Source of the DNA: Austropuccinia psidii
Taxonomy: Eukaryota; Basidiomycota; Pucciniomycetes; Pucciniales; Sphaerophragmiaceae
Reading direction: 5' to 3'
Length of the DNA stretch: 64,000 nucleotides
Assembly: GCA_023105745.1 (NCBI GenBank)
Contig: JALGQZ010000009.1
Location: 12,572,564-12,636,563, forward strand
Position 1 is the first letter of the stretch. Each line of letters opens with the position of its first letter. Under the pieces are notes generated by a model. That model was not told the DNA's origin. It ran no database searches and saw only the letters and a program-made list of their open reading frames with translations. Below are positions 1-12,500 of this stretch, in pieces. The translations under genes were made by a program, and so were the position numbers.

Positions 1-513
1 AAAATAAAACTTTTATTTTGAAATATAAAAGCAAGATTTAGAATCAAAATCTAATAATAGATTTAGGGTTCTGGTAAAAGCACATAAGCCCTAATGTGTT
101 TTTACCATAAAAATTCCTTTTTTACCAATTTATGACCAAAACACATAAGTGACCTATTTTTTTGGAAGAATCTTTGGGCTTAGTCTTGAGGATTTTTTTA
201 AGTTTGTTTCCCATATTTTTGAACATGGGATATCAAGATCTCCAATTTTATTCAAGTTTTTTTTGCCAAATTTCTCTAAATGGATAATTATTTTAAGAAA
301 TTCCACAAAAATCTTCCCATTTATTAAATTCCATAGTTTTCTCAAAATAGAGGGAAGATTTTTGAGAGTCAAAAACCAAAAGCCCATATGTTTGGAAATT
401 TATTTGGGTGGTAAAATTGTAGGTCCAAAAAGTGTTTTCTTTTTTCATTTTTGTAAGGGCATTGAAAATGTCATTTATCAAATTAATGGAATTAAAAATT
501 TGATTTATGGAAT
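1..513. other. Left flank of element B, decayed MULE-related sequence
   Basis: No gene is supported here. The stretch shares phrases with the flanks of the Mutator-like element further right: a CATAAG..TGTGTTTTTACCA motif near 80-140 recurs near 33800-33850 and, diverged, near 23010-23100. A segment near 240-470 (CTTCCCA.., CAAAAAGTGTTTTC) resembles 29940-30110. Joined to 22776 onwards, it is the site element B entered. Open frames here are short and low-complexity. I infer a decayed non-autonomous copy of a MULE-type element. Confidence 0.35.
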
Positions 514-518
514 TAGTG
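514..518. repeat. Target-site duplication of element B (left), TAGTG
   Basis: TAGTG directly precedes the LTR start TGTCACAG, and the identical 5 bp follows the far LTR at 22771-22775. A 5-bp duplication is the usual footprint of a Ty3/gypsy integrase. The match pairs LTRs that lie 22 kb apart. Confidence 0.9.
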
Positions 519-1242
519 TGTCACAGGGGCTCTTCTAAATGAAGAGGGACTGGAACTCAGTGAACAGACTTACTTATGGAGGGCTCACAATAAATACTCA
601 ATTGATAAGAGTAATGAAACAAGAGAATAAATTCTTAGTCATAAAATAATAAGAATTAAAAGATATGAGAGAAAAACAAAAGCAATAATAAAGAGCCAAC
701 CACAAATAATCCTGTATCGCTGTTTCAACCTGTTCAGAAAAGAGAAAAGGATTAATAAATGATATGGCCACCAGCACTCTACTGAACAGGTGAGGGAAGG
801 CAAAGACTAACTTAATAATTAATAAAATAATATTTCTTAATGAGAAATAAAATAATATTAAATAATAAATCCAATATTTTAATCAACTGGGGGAAAAACC
901 CCCAGGTGGGTAAAAGGGGGCTGGTATATGAGAAAAAGTGCCAGCCTGGAGTTTGAGTGTTGAGAAACCATGATTGTATGATTAAGAAACCTGTATTTGA
1001 GATGTGAAACTGTATTGGTGTATCCAATAAAGATATTTGAATCAATACAGGTGTTTGCACCTGTATTTAAGGAAGGCCTGTATTTGGTGAATCCTGTATT
1101 TGGGTTTTGCCTGTATTGAGCTGTATTGAGGTTTGGAACTGTATTTGGTGAATCTTCCATGAAACCCCTTGCTGATTAGGTGCAGGAAGATTTTCCATTA
1201 GTAATGAGTGGTAATGCCCTGCCTGTCTCCATGGCTGTGACA
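519..1242 (-). repeat. 3' LTR of element B (724 bp)
   Basis: The LTR begins TGTCACAG and ends CTGTGACA, a short inverted terminal repeat. It is clearly the same sequence as 22076-22770 and a diverged relative of 29138-29887. It lies at the 3' end of the minus-strand element because a polypurine tract adjoins it internally. Its half nearer 1242 holds about eight copies of CTGTATT, with one or more in inverse orientation, which may be regulatory. Confidence 0.9.
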
Positions 1243-1502
1243 TTACCCCCCTCTTGAAAGTGGTGAGCTCTGAGCACCATAAGAGTAGTGACTCTTGATG
1301 AGATCAACTGAAGTTTCTTCCCCCAACTACCCAATTCTAATCCCTCATAATTCCCCTTCATAAATCATAATTTTGAACCCTTTAATCTTCAAAAATTGTA
1401 GGTCCTTCTTCATTGACTTGATTCTGATTCTTCTCACCTTCTTTGAGCTTTCTTCACTTCCTCCTTTTCTTCTATCTTGATATTCTTATCATTGAAGAGT
1501 TC
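1243..1502 (-). other. Polypurine tract and 3' untranslated part of element B
   Basis: Read on the minus strand, the bases next to the 3' LTR are AAGAGGGGGGTAA, a good polypurine tract for plus-strand DNA priming. The rest, up to the element A insertion, has no convincing coding frame. It is continuous with 12770 onwards once element A is removed. Confidence 0.75.
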
Positions 1503-1507
1503 TTCAC
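1503..1507. repeat. Target-site duplication of element A (left), TTCAC
   Basis: TTCAC precedes the LTR start TGTAAGG here and recurs at 12765-12769 after the far LTR end CTCACA. The perfect match shows that 1508-12764 entered as one unit into the 3' region of element B. Confidence 0.9.
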
Positions 1508-3333
1508 TGTAAGGTGTGGATACAAAACTTTGATAAAATATCAAGTACTTTTCCTGTCCTCAAAATTTGTATAAGGTAGAATTATTTATAAATAGTAAGA
1601 AATAGTATTTTCAAATAGAAAACATGCCAATTTCATTGGTTTTCAACTTTATAAGTATACAACAATAATATAATAAAAATTTATTGTTTTACCAACAATA
1701 AAGATTTATCCAAATATACTCTACAAGAGAAATTTAAGGCTACAAAAGAAATTTCTTCAAGAGCAATTTCAATTGGAACTCATTGAGAAAAGGACTGCAA
1801 GAAATTAATTAAATAACAAAGTCTTTAAAAAGATATATAAAGAGAAAACACGCCCAAAAGTGACCAGAGGGAATTTGGAAACAAAGTGACAAAGCTAACA
1901 GTGGTGAAAGATGCTTTAATTCACTTTTGGGGTGGTTCAGGGGTGAAAATGATTATAAGAGTTACAAGCAATGATTATAATGATTTTTCACGTGGTTAAG
2001 AGGTTTAAAATGATTTTAAAAAGGGTGGTTGGAATCTTTTATTGATTGGTTTAACAGTGTTTAAAATAATTATAAAAAGAAAAGATTCTAACATGAAGAG
2101 AAAAGTGGGGCAAAGAATACATTCTTTTATAGCCATCAATTTTCTTACTCCAAAAGTAAAATTTACTCTTGTCAGTCGTGAAAAACAGTCTGACAATAGA
2201 AAAGCCAATTATGGCATCATTGAACCCTGGTTTAGACAAAAAAAGGGCTGGTTTAAGCCATTGTTTGCTATTTTTAGCCATTTTAGACCCTTAAATCAGC
2301 CATTACTATAGCAATACCTGGTCTAGAGCCTTCAAAACACGTCAGAATGTGTATACAAGGCGTAGAAACTAGCTAAAGCTGTTTTTACTAACATTTCTGT
2401 AACTTAAGGGTAGTTTTACCCTCTTGGCAGCAGTTAAAACTACACTGGTTGGTATCAAACCTCATCATCAATTGGGTCACAGACCCTGTGACTCAATTTC
2501 AGGCCAAAAGTAATGAACTTTTGCATGGATTTTGACATCCCACGCCAGTAAGCAAGGATTTTGGGGGTCTAGCTCCCCCTTAGAGCTAGAGTATCTTTCC
2601 CCCCCAGAATTAATCTTTCCAATTTATTTTTAATTCCCCATCATGTAATACAATTATAATTTACATATGTAATTCAATTGAGCTTTTAATTACACATCTG
2701 TAATAATTGATACCTCATATGTAAATTAAAGTTCACTTATGTAATACATGTGCACATTTTGACATTTCAATTGAATTCAATTGAAAATACTTCAATTACT
2801 CATAACTTCCAAACTAAACAGCTCAATTTTAACACAAAAATTGATGTTTAACTCCACCTGTGGTGTGAATTAAAGTAAGGCTTTAAGGATTTTCATACTT
2901 TTGTACAAAAAAATACTAAAAACTTAATTTAAGCTTATTTAGAGTTGAGTTACAGAAATTTCATCCAGAGGTGACCCCACTTTATTTTTTATGAGGAATC
3001 CAATGGTGTGATAATTTCTTTATGTTTATTTATTGGATAAAAATTTATAATATACTTTATATAGCTTTTTACCAAAAATATTTTAATTTCACAATTTTTA
3101 TTAAAAATTCATCTTTACTTAATTTTTACAAGTAAAAATGTAATTTCATAATTTTAAATTTTATTGTAATTTTATTTTTAAATTATAATTAAATTTTGTT
3201 TTTTAAATATAAATTTGTATTTATATTTCAATTTTTATTTTTATAATATAAATAAATTTATTTTATTTATATTTGTATCTTAATTTATCATTTGTGGTCT
3301 TTTGGGTAGATGAAAATACCTCTGAGGCTCACA
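1508..3333 (-). repeat. 3' LTR of element A (1826 bp)
   Basis: It starts TGTAAGG and ends CTCACA, matching 9569-12764 throughout apart from the solo-LTR insertion there and a few AT-tract length differences. The half near 3000-3300 is almost pure A/T. No credible coding frame lies inside; open frames near 2005-2311 are repeated in the other LTR and look incidental. Confidence 0.9.
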
Positions 3334-3357
3334 TTACCTCCCCCTAAAAAAAGAATA
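3334..3357 (-). promoter_or_regulatory. Polypurine tract of element A
   Basis: On the minus strand the sequence directly before the 3' LTR reads TTTTTTTAGGGGGAGGTAA. This purine run followed by the LTR start is the expected plus-strand primer. It lies just after the stop of the pol frame. Confidence 0.7.
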
Positions 3358-6300
3358 TTACTTTGTAATATTGTTATTTCTAGTGTGTCTGAGCCTTCTG
3401 AGAAGCTTAGTAGCTTCAGGTATGTCTTTTTCTGGAAACCATTCATCTTCACAAGTTGGGTCACTGTAACTAACTAGGTATTCCCTTACTTTGTTGGTTC
3501 TCAACTTTCTTTCTTTGAGGACTTTGGTAATCTTCTTACTAACAGATGACTCAATAGAAGGTATAAATTGGGGAGCTTTATTCCTCAAGGGAAGTTTTTC
3601 AGAATCACTAGATTTATATGGCTTTATCAAGCTCACTGGAAATGTAGGATGCTTATTGCTAAGCTCTTCAGATAACTCTACTTCAACATCATTTTCTCCA
3701 TGGAGGGCTTTAATAACAAAAGGTCCTGCAAAGGAGGCTTTCAGCTTTTTACATCCTTTGATGTTATTGAAGTTAGTGGGGGATACAACTACTAAATCTC
3801 CCACTTTGAAATCTGGAGTTCCATGTGATTTATCCCATTTGTCCTTAGCATATGCAAAAGAGTCTTCCATGGACTTTACTGCATGCTTTCTAGCTTTGTC
3901 TAGCATTCCCTTAAGGCTAGCAGCTGTGGGATGTGTTTCAATCAAATCTTTCCTCAAGGAATCTTAAGTTAATTTGGGGTTCCATCCCTTTTCTAGGATA
4001 GCAGGAGTTTGATTGGTACTGGCATGGATTGATGTTTTATATGCTAATTCCAGTGCTGGAAACAAAGTACACCAATCATGGTTAAAGCCATCACAATATT
4101 TGAATTCAAGGCCATATGCAAAAAATCCTCTTACCTTGTCCTCTAAGGTCTGGATCATGCTTTCAGCCAGACCATCAGTTTGTGGGTGGTAGGCTGTAGA
4201 GAAAGACAGCTTTGTGCCAAATAATTGGTGACAATTTGTCCATAGTGCTGAAGGGAACTTGGGATCCCTGTCACTAATGATATTTGTAAGTATGCCAGTC
4301 CATGACACTACTATATTCCATATCAGAAGAGCTGTATCCATGGCTGTATCATCTTTGTTACATGGTAAAAAGATGGGAGTTTTACTGAATCTGTCTACAA
4401 TCACTAGGCACGCATTATAACTTCTTTCACCTCCTGGTGGTGGGCCAGTTACCCAATCCATATGAACAATTTCCCAAGGTCTGCTGGGTTCTTGGATTAT
4501 CATCATATTTCCAAGTCTCTTGCCAGTGGATTTAGTTGCCTTTTGGCATCTGTCACAGGTCTTGCAATACTCTGCAACATCTTTCTGCCTCATTGGCCAC
4601 CATATGCAGGTCTTTACTTTTTCTCTTGTTCTGTCTTCAGACAGATGTCCTGAAAAGGGGCTGTCATGGCATTCTTTTTGTACAAGATTGATTAATGACC
4701 TGTCCACAGCTGTCATGACACATGTGTGCTTGGGCATGTGGTAAATTATACCATCCAGTAGGTGAAATCTTCCTTCATCATAAGATTATTTCCATACTTC
4801 ATCCAAGGAATGTATCATACAGTTGTCTTTACAGTCTTTGTTAAGCAATTGGAATAAGATGCTACAATTCTTATCTTGAGTGTAACTGTTTCTTACTTCT
4901 TCAAAGAAGGTGGTGTTCAAGTCTGTAACACTTATTCCTTCTATTGGGATCTGTGGTGAAGCTTCTTCTGGAACATAAGCAGGATTATCAATATCATTTG
5001 TTAATGGCCATCTGCATTTTTATGAACATTCCCATCTTTATGAACAATAGTCATATTGCGCCTGTATTCTTGTACAGCTATTTGCCATCTGAGCATATGT
5101 CTGTTAGGTGTTTTCATGTTTAAAAGTGATTTGACAGCTGTACAATCTGTTATCACTTCAAAATCACATCCCTCTAAGAAGTAGTTCAATTTTTCTAAGG
5201 CCCAGACAAGGCATAGACATTCCATTTGACTTGCTCCATATCTGGCTTCAGTTGGTTTGATTTTCCTGGATATGAAACATATGAGTCCTTCCACAGGTTT
5301 ATCATTTATGATCTGAACTTGGTGAAGTGCAGCACCCAGCCCATCCCCTGATGCATCAATATAATGTGTTGCCTTTAATATGCTTAAAAACCTAAAAATG
5401 ACTGAATTTCCTTTTTGTTCTGAGGCATGGGTTTTAGCAATACTGCTGCAACTTTTGTTTTTCAATTCCAAGGGACAAACCAGATACAACATGTGCTAGT
5501 GCTTTAAGTTCCTGAAATCCAAAATGACATTTCTTCAAAGAGACTTTCATGTTCACTGATTGAATTTTTGTCAACACTCTGGACAATCTGTACATGTGCT
5601 CTTCCCAAGTCTTGGAACATACAATAATGGCATCAATGTAAATGATTAACCATCCCTCTGAAAGTTCCTCAGGGAAGATTTCATTCATCATTCTTTGGAA
5701 GTGTGAAGGTGCATTTTTGATACCAAAGGGCATTCTTAAATACGCATACACTCCACAACAAACAATAATTCTCAAATATTTTCTTGCTCTTGGTGTCACC
5801 ACATTTTGATGGAATCCTTTAAGGGCATCCATAGTGGTTATATACACTGCTTTAGATATTTGAGTAAGGGCAATTTGGATTTTTGGTATTGGGTACCTAT
5901 CTGGAACAGTATAAGTGTTCAGAGCTCTAAAGTATCCAACCATTCTGGATTTTCCATTATGCCATGCCACTATGACTGGTGTAGTTATTCCTACTTCTTC
6001 ATTATGGCCAACTTTTCTTATCACACCAAGCTCTAGAAGTTCTTTGATATGAGCTTCCAGAGCTTCTCTTGACTTGGGACTTGCTGGGTATTCAGGTCTT
6101 CCCAAGGGTGGTGGATAAGGTCTCACAATATTAAGAATGATGTCAGCTTCATGACCAATAATTGCTCCTAGAGGTTCTTTGGCTGGCAAATGCTCCTTTG
6201 TGGTCATACAAAAGGGAAGAAATTTCACTTTCTTGTTTATCAGTCAGATGAAGGCTTATTTCAGCCTCCCTCAACTGTTCAGATTTGAATTTTTCGAATT

Positions 6301-6688
6301 CTAAGTTGACTGGTGATACTTTATTTACTGTAATTTGTCTTTTAAATGGTAAAAAGGCAAATTTCTGATGCTTATTGTCTCCAATAGTAAAGTATCTGTC
6401 TTTGTTGTTATGCAAATCTATCCCATACATGATTTAATAGTCATTTACCAATATAAAATGGGTACTAGAGCAACTTTCCATAACAACAAATTCAACTGTG
6501 ATTCTTAAATTCCCATTAATGTGTGGGAATATGACATTGGTCTCAAAAGTTCCTAATTCTTTCATTGGATTACTTGCACTATTGAATTTTATACCAACAA
6601 TTGGTAACAATTGGTCTTCAAAATTTGGTACACAAGTTTCAAGAAAAGATTTACCAACACAAGAGCAGAAGGCTCCTGGGTCAAGCAA
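3358..6688 (-). pseudogene. pol: Pol region of element A: protease, RT, RNase H, integrase (broken)
   Basis: Reading right to left: 6688-6434 holds a retropepsin-like segment with an LDPGAFCS active-site loop. 6228-5434 is the reverse transcriptase, whose YxDD box reads YIDA, so the second catalytic Asp is lost. 5492-5001 is RNase H (YIDAS, QME, TDC, NADG). 4737-3964 is integrase with a His/Cys zinc-binding part (CKTCDRCQK) and DDE residues in MDWV, SDRD and the E of DGLAES. 3957-3358 is the integrase C-terminus with a chromodomain-like end. About 57 codons are missing between RT and RNase H compared with element G, and frames change at several joins. The enzyme set would copy RNA to DNA and integrate it, but this copy cannot do so. 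Confidence 0.88.
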
Positions 6689-6689
6689 A

Positions 6690-8950
6690 CATTTGTGGGC
6701 TTGTTGTCAATTACCACTTGTGCTATACAGGAGTTACCAGCTGTATAACCTTTCCCCCTGTTTGGTTTTTTTTCATAAGTTGTGCATCTTGAGCTTTTGA
6801 TAAATCAAGTTGAACATTGCTCAATTGTGGCAAGTGGGAATAAGATTCCATAATGTCAAAAGTGGCATTGATATTTTCTATATCTTTTGAAGATCTAGAA
6901 AATATTGATTATTTATCATATGAATTGTCTTCAAGTATGTCATCTTTTTCAACATCAGGTTCTTTTTTGATATCAATTTCATTGATTTCCCCCTTTTTGG
7001 ATATGTATTGGCTAAATGGGTGGTGCTTTGGAAAATATGGCACTTTCTGACTGTATCTGCAGATTTATACTTATTATTATAATTTTCTATGGGGTTTTTA
7101 TCCACAGAATCTTTCCAAGGTGTATTAAGCCTTGTTTTGAGATTCACCCTGCTAGAACTAATTTTGGTTCTGGTGGCTACTTCTTCTGATATATTGATAT
7201 TATCCTCTGCTTAAGATTTTTCAGTAGTCCTTCTTTTGAAAGAATGCTCTAAGTCACCTCCACATTGTCTCAGAATATTTCTGTGGATCATGAATTCTGA
7301 CATGTGAGGGTATAATGCTGTTAGTCTGTCTTTTTGTTGGAAAAACAATGGTAAATCTTTGTCTTTATCAGCATTAAATTTGGAATATTCAAAGGCTGTT
7401 TCCACTTTAAATCTCTAAGCATCATTGGCCCATTTGTTCATAATTTGGGTTTTCCACCAAGTCCAACTTTGGTGCCCATGTGCTTGTCTTAATTTGATGT
7501 ACCATCTGTGAGCTGATCTGGTAAACAAGGTGTTAAATTTTTCTGTTACCAATCTGTCTGGTAGTTCAAAATCTTCTTTAATCATGTCAATTCCTCTGAT
7601 GAATTCCATATGGTCATATTCTCCTTCACCACTGAAGTGAGGCCATTCCTTAAGTTTTGGTACTTCTTTCAAAAGTGCTTGTCCCATTGATGGTTCCAAG
7701 TTAGGAAAATAAGTGGACAATTGATTTTTAACTGTGAATTATCAGGATCCAATACTTGTGGATTTGGAATTCTTGTGCCCTCATTTTCATTCAGAGGTGT
7801 AGAAATTCTTGGTAAGGTCTTCAATATTTGTTCAATATAATTCATTTTACTGTTGCTACACCCTTGGGAATTTCTGTATTCATGTTGAAAGGCTTGTATT
7901 AAATTTATTACTTGAATTTTATACATGTCTTCTTTATGTGTCAGTTCTTGCCATAACTCTGTCTGTCTTGTATTATCAGCAGTGACTTGATTCAATTTCA
8001 TTTATAATTGTGATGCTTCTTCTTGTGAAGCATCAAAACACTTTTTCAAGGCAATGGTATATGTCTTCACTTAAGTAAATGAATTTGAAATGTCATGAAG
8101 GACTTTCTTGTTATATGTATTGATAATATTTATGGCTTGATCAATTCTTGTTTCAATTATGTCATAAATATTGAATTTGGAATATTTTTCTGTTAACTCT
8201 TTAATAATGGCAGATTGTTCATTTATTTTATTGCCAAAGGAATTATCATTATTGGAAGTCTTAATTGTTCTTAAAACGTTTTCAAAACACATCAGTGTTT
8301 CATTAATTTGGCACATACTCAAGTTGTTTGTTTCAATGTTGTTACAAATGCTTTCATTTTTAGCAGAAAGATGATTTTTCACGTCATTTATAGCTTCATA
8401 CAACTCTGGGATGGAATCAAATATGTAAGAAATCATTTCTGGAATCTTAATATGGCTTTCTCCTTCTTCTGTAATTCCATCATGGTTCTGGCCATCTGAA
8501 ATACATTTTCCATGGCATCCTGCTGAATCTTTGGAATCCTGTAGCCCTGGCTGTAAGGTTTTGGGGCTGGTGCCTTCCCTTTTCCCTTGTTTTGAGCTTG
8601 TGGCTTCTTTTTCACATTGGAATTGCTTCTCCTTGCCACTGGGGCTGGTCTTGGCACTTGCTTTGGTGGTGGAGGGTTGCTTTTCCTCCATTCTACTGTT
8701 AAAAGCATCATATTCTTCTTTTCCATCAATGGATGCCATCCATTGAGTAACTTGCAAGTGTTGGGATGACCCAGGAATTTTCTTACAGTCAGGAATGAGT
8801 TCATGCAGTTTCTCCACAGATCTGCAAGGATCTGGTACTCTTTGTGCTGCAGTGCATTGCTTTAGGCATTCTGGATGGCTTTGTAAATGTCTACTGAGGC
8901 TTCTTGTGGCATTGTAAGCTCTTTTTTAAGGTAAAATAGTGTCATAAGCT
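6690..8950 (-). pseudogene. gag: Gag region of element A (broken)
   Basis: Pieces of one gag protein occur in several frames: 8817-8071 (N-terminal domain, then a helical Asn-rich region), 8001-7669, 7720-7415 (capsid-like, containing WPHFSGEGEYDHMEF and WTWWK), 7405-7211 and 7147-6878 (near the zinc-knuckle region). The capsid-like piece aligns well with the gag of element G (WPKFSGSGEYDHMEL, WPWWK). A second open frame at 8804-8433, rich in Pro and Lys and ending in a Met/Gln-rich helix, overlaps the N-terminus; gag is in the -1 frame relative to it. Gag would form the virus-like particle. This copy has several stops and shifts. Confidence 0.82.
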
Positions 8951-9130
8951 TCAGAATTGGACCATTTATTGCTGTGGAAGTCTTTTACTGACCCTTTTCC
9001 TTCTGTATCTGATTGGCTTCTGCCATAATCATGTCTATGAAATTTTTTGGGAGCTGCTTGAGGGCTTATAGCTTGCTCATGATCTGGCTGAAGGCATATT
9101 GTATGATTAAGAAGGTTTAAAATAGTAATT

Positions 9131-9346
9131 TTACATCAAAAACTTACTATTTGCCAAATTTTTAGCTTTCTGAAGAGTATTACTGATATCCAAACTAATC
9201 AATTTAGAAGAAATTGGCTCTATTTTGGTATTCTGAGTTATAATAACAGTGCTATTATGATCAGAAATCACAGTGCTTGCAGGAATAATGCTAGTAACTG
9301 TGGAGGCTGTTTCAATGTTTTCTTGTCTTACCACATTGTCAGACAC
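9131..9346 (-). other. Small open frame in the 5' leader of element A
   Basis: A 71-codon frame rich in Ser, Thr, Ile and Val lies between the 5' LTR and gag. Element G has a small frame (48652-48296) in the same relative place, though the two proteins are not obviously alike. It could be a leader peptide, a first exon joined to gag by splicing, or chance. I cannot assign a function. Confidence 0.3.
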
Positions 9347-9544
9347 TAAAAATAATGAAAAAGCAAATTAATTAAGTAAAAAAAAGGTATTTCAAAAAAA
9401 AGAAATAAAATATAAGCCTCACTCATAATATGAAAAAAGTTATTTTTTATGGATTTTTTGAATTATAAGTATTTTTTATATGTTTTTAAATTTTCCCATA
9501 TAAGAAGAAGGGTTAAAAAAGAGTAAAAAAATATGTCACAGGTA

Positions 9545-9568
9545 AAATATCACGTCTGGGCCCCCAAA
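9545..9568 (-). promoter_or_regulatory. Candidate primer-binding site of element A
   Basis: Downstream of the 5' LTR on the minus strand the sequence reads TTTGGGGGCCCAGACGTG. Element G has TTTTGGGGGCCTGGCCGTG in the same place although its LTR is unrelated. The TGG at offset 2-3 could pair with a tRNA 3' CCA. The tRNA itself is not identified. Confidence 0.55.
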
Positions 9569-12500
9569 TGTAAGGTGTGGACATGACACTTTGATAAAAT
9601 ATCAAGTACTTTTCCTGTCCTCAAAATTTGTATAAGGTAGAATTATTTAAAAATAGTAAGAGATAGTATTTTCAAATAGGAAACACACCAATTTCATTTT
9701 TTTAAATTCATAAGTATAAAACAATAATATAATAAAAATTTATTGTTTTACCAACAATAAAGATTTATCCAAGAATACTCTAAAAGAGATATTTAAGGCT
9801 ACAAAAGAAATATATTAAAGAGAAATTTCAATTGGAATTAATTGAGCAAAGGACTGCAAGCAATTAATTAAAGAACAAAGTCTTTAAAAAGATATTTAAA
9901 GAGAAAACCCACCCAAAAGTGACCAGAGTGAATTTGGAAACAAAGTGACAAAGTTATCAGTGATGAAAGATGCTTTAATTCACTTTTGGGGTGGTTCAGG
10001 GGTAAAAATGATTATAATGATTTTTTCACGTGGTTAAAAGGTTTAAAATGATTTTAAAAAGGGTGGTTGGAATCTTTTATTGATTGGTTTAACAGTGTTT
10101 AAACTAATTATCAAAGGAAAAGATTCTAACATGAAGAGAAAAGTGGGGCAAAGAAGAAATTCTTTTATAGCCATCAATTTTCTTAATCCAAAAGTAAAAT
10201 TTACTCTTGTCAGTCGTGAAAAACAGTCTGACAACAGAAAAGCCAATTATGGCATCATTGAACCCTGGTTTAGACCAAAAAAGGTGTCAGCCTGTGACTC
10301 AAAACCAGAGCACAAGCATGACAGCCAATATACCATAAATCAATGGTATAGCCAAGATACCACCAAAACATGGAGCTGAGACAAATCAGCTCAAAAGGTA
10401 TCAAAAGAAAGAGGAAACCCCCCTCTTCCTGAAAATATAAGTCCCATCACCATAGGACAAGAAATAACAAAGTTATTCCTGCTCAAAGTTATTGCTGAGC
10501 ATAAACCTTAATTTTCACCTCTCATCTAAAATCTAGAAGAAGAGGCTTAACCCCCTCAAATGGGTATTCAAAATGAAGCTCTAAGCCAGGGATATCCAAT
10601 GGTACCAGCCAAACTGAGCTAGCACCAATATTACTGGAGTTATGGTCAATTTCAGGCCAAATAAGGGTGAACAAAACATTCACCTCTCATCTAACTTCTA
10701 CAGTTTTAGTGTGGGATACCTGAAGTGAGGTCTTTTTGGAAAGAGAAAAATTAGGGCTATTTGATGGTGTCATCCACCTCCCCATATCTAAACTACTGCA
10801 GAAGTTATGGGGCAAACAAGCTCAATACAGCTTTTTGCCTGAAACACGCAAATGTACAAAACTCTTGTACATGGGATAACTTTGCCAAACTTAATGATAC
10901 CCATATCAAATGAGGTACCATTGTGTAGAGCACATACAGGGCTACACACTGAACCATCTTTGAGGTTGATATCTCAAGAATTGACAAAGGTATGGCTGTT
11001 TTAAGGTCAGATTCCCACCTGCTGTCATATACAGCCTTACCATGGGATAATATCCCATAATCATGAATATGAGGTGTCAAATAGACAAAGAAGCATGTTT
11101 TTCCTTCAATACCACATATTTCAGTCAATACTGGGGTCCCATACAGTTTCTGTACAGTATTCTACGCGTCATACACGTCAGAATCAGGCTGTGAGGTCCC
11201 CAGATAACAATTTTCACCCTGTATTGGTGAAAACTGCCCAGATGTGGTTTCAAAACCACATCTGAGACCAATACAGGTTGTACAGGCTGTTTGAAAACCC
11301 CAAGCAAGTACTAGAGAGTGAAAAAAAACTTCACTTCCTCTACGTGGAAAGGTCTAGCACCCTTTCCACCCGGTTTCAGGATAAAAAGGAGGCTTTTCAC
11401 AGCCAGAATTGTCTCCTCATCCTGCTCTTGAATATCCTACGTAGTAAAATGTCCAAAACATTTTTACTCTTGGGTATTAATCAGGGTATAACTATAGCTT
11501 TAATTATTGTAGTTCTTATTATTGTAATCCAACTGGTAAGACTGCATCCTAGGTTCTCAGTAGCGCTCACCACCACTTTTTTTTAATAGTAGAACCCTCT
11601 TATTATATTATAAAACCATCGTATTATTAAAAACTCTTATTTCAAAACTATTCTGACGTGTCACAGTCATAGTTCTAGTTGTAAATAGCCTAATTACTGC
11701 TTCAACATAGACTCCAGCGGACAAAAGGGCTGCTTTACCCATTTTAGACCCTTAAATCAGCCATTACTATAGCAATACCTGGTCTAGAGCCTTCAAAGCA
11801 CGTCAGAATGTGTGTAAGAGGTGTAGAAACTAGTTAAAACTGTTTTTACTAAGATGTTTTTATCTTAAGGGTAGTTTTACCCTCTTGGCAGAAGTTAAAA
11901 CTACCCTGGTTGGTATCAAAACCTCAACATAAATTGAGTCACAGACCCTGTGACTCAATTTCAGGCCAAAAGTAATGAACTTTTGTGTGGACTTTGACAT
12001 CCCATGCCAGTCAGCAAGGAATTTGGGGGTCTAGCTCCCCCTTAGAGCTAGAGTATCTTTCCCCCCCCAGAATTAATTTTTCCAATTTATTTTTAATTCC
12101 CCATCATGTAATAAAATTATAATTTACATATGTAATTCAATTGAGCTTTTAATTACACATCTGTAATAATTGATACCTCATATGTAAATTTAATTTCACT
12201 TATGTAATACACATGCACATTTTGACATTTCAATTGAACTCAATTGAAAATACTTCAATTCCTCATAACCTCTAAGCTAAACACCTCAATTTTAACACAA
12301 AAAATTGATGGTTGACACCACATGTGGTGTGAATTAAATTAAGGTTTTGAGGATTTTCATACTTTTGTACAAAAAATACTAAAAACTCAATTTAAGCTTA
12401 TTTAGAGTTGAGTTACAGAAATTTCATCCAGAGGTGACCCCACTTTATTTTTTTTGAGGAATCCAATGGTGTGATCATTTCTTTATGTTTATTTATTGGA

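Noticed and set aside
149..538. Open frame of 129 codons on the plus strand
   Set aside because: Phe/Ile/Lys-dominated translation of AT-rich DNA that runs across the left duplication into the LTR of element B; no protein character.
2005..2311. Frames on both strands inside the LTR of element A, also at 10043-10379
   Set aside because: They occur in both LTR copies only because the LTR is repeated, and the second is cut by the solo LTR without effect.
6590..6688. LDPGA instead of DSGA in the protease of element A, first taken as a mutation
   Set aside because: From memory the same DPG form is usual in this family, so it is not counted as a lesion.
11074..11586. Frames inside the family-G LTR (also 18318-18509, 41433-41624, 42276-42467, 49605-49886, 50538-50680)
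   Set aside because: The same short translations recur at every LTR copy with stops and shifts between copies; LTR sequence, not genes.
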